A stretch of DNA of 64,000 nucleotides from Nepenthes gracilis (lineage: Eukaryota > Streptophyta > Magnoliopsida > Caryophyllales > Nepenthaceae): positions 9,790,001 to 9,854,000 of the forward strand of contig BSYO01000003.1 in the NCBI GenBank assembly GCA_033239525.1, in the 5' to 3' direction. The position numbers and the translations under genes were made by a program. The notes below the pieces were generated by a model. That model saw only the letters and a program-made list of their open reading frames with translations. It searched no databases and had not been told where the DNA came from. Positions 61,546 to 64,000 of the stretch are shown here, in pieces. Positions within the stretch are counted from its first letter, which is position 1. Every line of letters begins with the position of its first letter.

Positions 61546-63356
61546 TTATATTCCATGACTTTTCCGAATTTCAGTTGACGATATATCCATACGGAATTTT
61601 TCAGCTGGTATAGATATGAACATGTCTTTTAACACATCGGGAATGTCGATGTCTTCAAGAACCTGCAGGATTGTCAGTACTAAACTATAGGTATATTTTG
61701 CTGGTAATGTAATGTGCAGCATAATAGAGAACTATGAATGAACCAAGTTTATCCAGCCAAGAGAGTTGGCATACCTTGAAGATGCCATCCACATTTCGAC
61801 CACCCACAAGGAACGTGCATCCGGTATTTTTGCATCTCAGGAGTATCTCTATCATCTTTTCATAATTGCCATCGTAGTACTTTGGCTGGAAGATCATTGC
61901 AAGAACTCGTCAGAAGTCAGAAAATTAGAAGTGGCCCCAAGAAATTATGGACTGGAAGATCACAAAGCTAGGATAGCTCTAAGAGATACTGAAAGACTCA
62001 ATTTTCTAAGTACTACAGAGTCTAATGTCCGCAAGCTTGCAGCATACACAACTAAAGAGACAATTCTTCTTTTAATAGGTAAGAAATTCAATCCAAGCAC
62101 TAAGAAAGGGGGAGGCTATTCCGAAGGCACACATTTTAGTGAATATGAAAACCAAATTAGCATCTGAAACTATCCATGAAGCAAACAAAAGAAGAAAATA
62201 ACTACATGATTGCCTTTTCAACTACCAAAATATGTGTTAGAATTTAATAGAGGGAAGGGTAATAAATGTAGAAGCAATGAAATAAGGGAGCATTATTTAT
62301 ATGGAAGGAAATATGGAAAGTATAGAAATTGTGAAGGATAAAAAGTAGAGGGAGAACTTGGGTTTCACTCTCACACGCTTTGGATTTAATTTTCCACACA
62401 TTAGCAAATACATCTTCTATCTATTTATAGATAGTGAAGTTGATGCAGCAATGGAAGCGAAAATTTTCTAAAATATTATGGATGATATCATCTTTGTGGA
62501 TTATTCTAGGAATGTATAGAATTCTTCCTTCCATGATAAATGCTGAATAAAGTTTATAGAATTGTGGCGAATAAGTATTACAAACTAACAAAACCATATT
62601 TATAGATCATTTTAGAACTTGTTGGATTTTTTGCCTTAGTTGCTTATTGATTGAGAAGCTTCTAAAATTTTGCATCACCAACTAACAATATGTATGAGTG
62701 GACTCTCCACATTGGAGTAGCATGCATAAATACACACCAACAAAATATAAAAACTGTCTTATAAAGGTTGCAGATTTGGGAGCCAACTGTGTTAGTCCAT
62801 CAACAAAGGTGTACTCATTGCTGAACTAGGTGTCAACTATCCACCTATGCGCCTCAAAGTCACTTCTGTTTCCCCAGAGCCTTGATTGAATTTTATTTTT
62901 TTAATGTGATTGGCAAAAAAGTGGAACTCAATTGGCAATAGCTTAAGTTGGTAACCATAAGAGATTAAGCCCTAAAAGACGGTGTTATCAAACAATTATG
63001 AAAGTTAACAAAAATGGTAGCTGGAAACCTCTCCTTCTTTCCCCCTCCAATCCTCTAGTACAAGGGAGTGGTATAAATCCCAGTTACACGACGCCACCCA
63101 CAAGAACCATCCATGAGGTAAGCCCAGGAGCTTGCCATCACTGAGCAAACCCAAGGCTTCAACCAGCTTAGCTAGCCCAAGTTACCCACCAGTTGCACAT
63201 CAAGCAGGAAAATACACGTATAACTAACAATTAGATGGCAGAATGTTAAAAGTTCTAGCCGTAACAAGATTCATACATTTATAAGCCTCACTGCCGTATC
63301 TGCACCAATCACAAAAGCACTGCCAGGAAAAAGTTCAGCTTTCTTAAAAAGAATGG
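61546..63356 (-). CDS. Nucleotidylyltransferase-superfamily protein, C-terminal exons (gene runs off the right edge)
   Basis: Minus-strand exons: 63356-63277, 61885-61775 and 61662-61546 (stop at 61546-61548). The first starts with two bases of a split codon, so at least one more exon lies upstream. Reading gives ILFKKAELFPGSAFVIGADT, then PKYYDGNYEKM...GCTFLVGGRNVDGIFK, then VLEDIDIPDVL...FRMDISSTEIRKS. The ISSTEIR motif is the C-terminal signature of the HIGH/ISSTxIR nucleotidylyltransferase fold, and the arrangement resembles the plant family of Arabidopsis At2g01220 (from memory). The N-terminal HxGH motif was not found in the window. Substrate unknown. All junctions keep phase and GT-AG. 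Confidence 0.75.
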
Positions 63357-63420
63357 CTGATTGGAAATAATTATTGTCTTACCTGCCACTCAATGTAACA
63401 GAATCAGACAGGCAATAACA

Positions 63421-63440
63421 AATAAATAAATAAATAAATA
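63421..63440. repeat. (AAAT)5 microsatellite
   Basis: Five perfect AATA/AAAT units in the region upstream of the last readable exon of the nucleotidylyltransferase gene. Confidence 0.85.
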
Positions 63441-64000
63441 GCAAAAGAGATCATCAAAATATCAGTCTACTAAACACAAAACTATTCAACCTAAAGCCAT
63501 CTGTAATCCAATCCCAGAGATGATCTAAGATTCTGCTGAATGACTTTGATGAATCTATGGAGCTGTGACAAGGTTAGTAGCCCAAGGCCCTAAACTAAGT
63601 TAAACAGAGTTGCCTCGAATAAAATAATAATAATAATAACAACAGGGACAAAAGTTTCAAGCCAATTGAACGTTAGCCATGTATATGCTGATGATGCTGC
63701 TAGTAAAAAGCTGTTGCCAATTCTAATCAGATGCGGCAATCATGAAGAATTAAGTTCAACCGGATAAAAAATTTGCCAGTAAAATTAACCTTTCCTATTT
63801 TCACTGTAGTGGATTAGCGGTTTTGTAAATCTTGTTGCTGAAGTTCAGGTTGGTTGTGCTCTGCACAGGTCCAATTCTATCATTCTAAAAGTTAACTATA
63901 TTATTATCATTGGATGCCATAGATAATAACAATTCCAGTGTCCAAACCGCTGATGGTGTTGCCAATATCAAGTGTCAAAAGAAAGTAGGCAAATCATTCT
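63441..64000. other. Right edge, probable intron of the nucleotidylyltransferase gene
   Basis: 560 bp without a further exon that I can recognise on the minus strand; includes a short TAA run near 63622-63640. Confidence 0.5.

Noticed and set aside
61766..62167. 133-codon plus-strand frame
   Set aside because: Partly the complement of the 61885-61775 exon, the rest intronic; no family motif.

Overview
This is plant nuclear DNA, most likely from a eudicot. The sequence shows multi-exon genes with short GT-AG introns, AT-rich intergenic DNA, plant-only gene families (a BC10-like GT14 glycosyltransferase, a wall-associated/LRK10-like receptor kinase, a plant NAD+ carrier) and a dense pile of plant LTR retrotransposons. 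I cannot name the species.

Layout. At 50-5431 (+) lies an apparently intact two-exon GT14 gene with a 4.1-kb intron. A degenerate tandem copy follows (5622-16450); its second exon is split by Ty3/gypsy element E1 (6474-15896). After this come a SIRE-like Ty1/copia remnant (about 16800-19480, -) and an old relative of E1, element E2 (20488-31942, +), which carries a nested inverted-repeat element in its 5' LTR and a nested 479-bp TRIM in its 3' LTR. Next are a rearranged Ty1/copia element E3 (32045-36617, +) and a third gypsy element E4 (36985-44116, -). Exact 5-bp target duplications could be read for E1, E2, the TRIM, E3 and E4, so about 28 kb of the 44 kb left of the carrier gene has defined element borders.

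The right part holds host genes: a nine-exon NAD+ transporter (44878-50685, +), convergent with a four-exon LRK10L-type receptor kinase (51235-55970, -) whose first intron contains a probable solo LTR (53757-55075), and then the last three recognisable exons of a nucleotidylyltransferase-superfamily gene (61546-63356, -) that runs off the right edge. The host genes have unrelated functions (Golgi glycan synthesis, NAD import into organelles, cell-surface signalling, nucleotide transfer) and show no operon-like relation.

The most distinctive content is in the retroelements. E1, E2 and E4 are one lineage (Tat/Retand-like, judged by gag/pol motifs and TGGCGCC-type primer-binding site). E1 carries behind pol an antisense gene that is broken by one stop but has a clean 79-bp intron, and E2 keeps a decayed version of it. 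E4 has a single pol frame of about 1170 codons damaged only by stop codons, the pattern expected from methylcytosine deamination. E3 has its protease segment inverted relative to integrase. All four elements look incapable of coding for their own movement. Exon boundaries and LTR borders were worked out by hand; domain names rest on motif recognition, with no database search.
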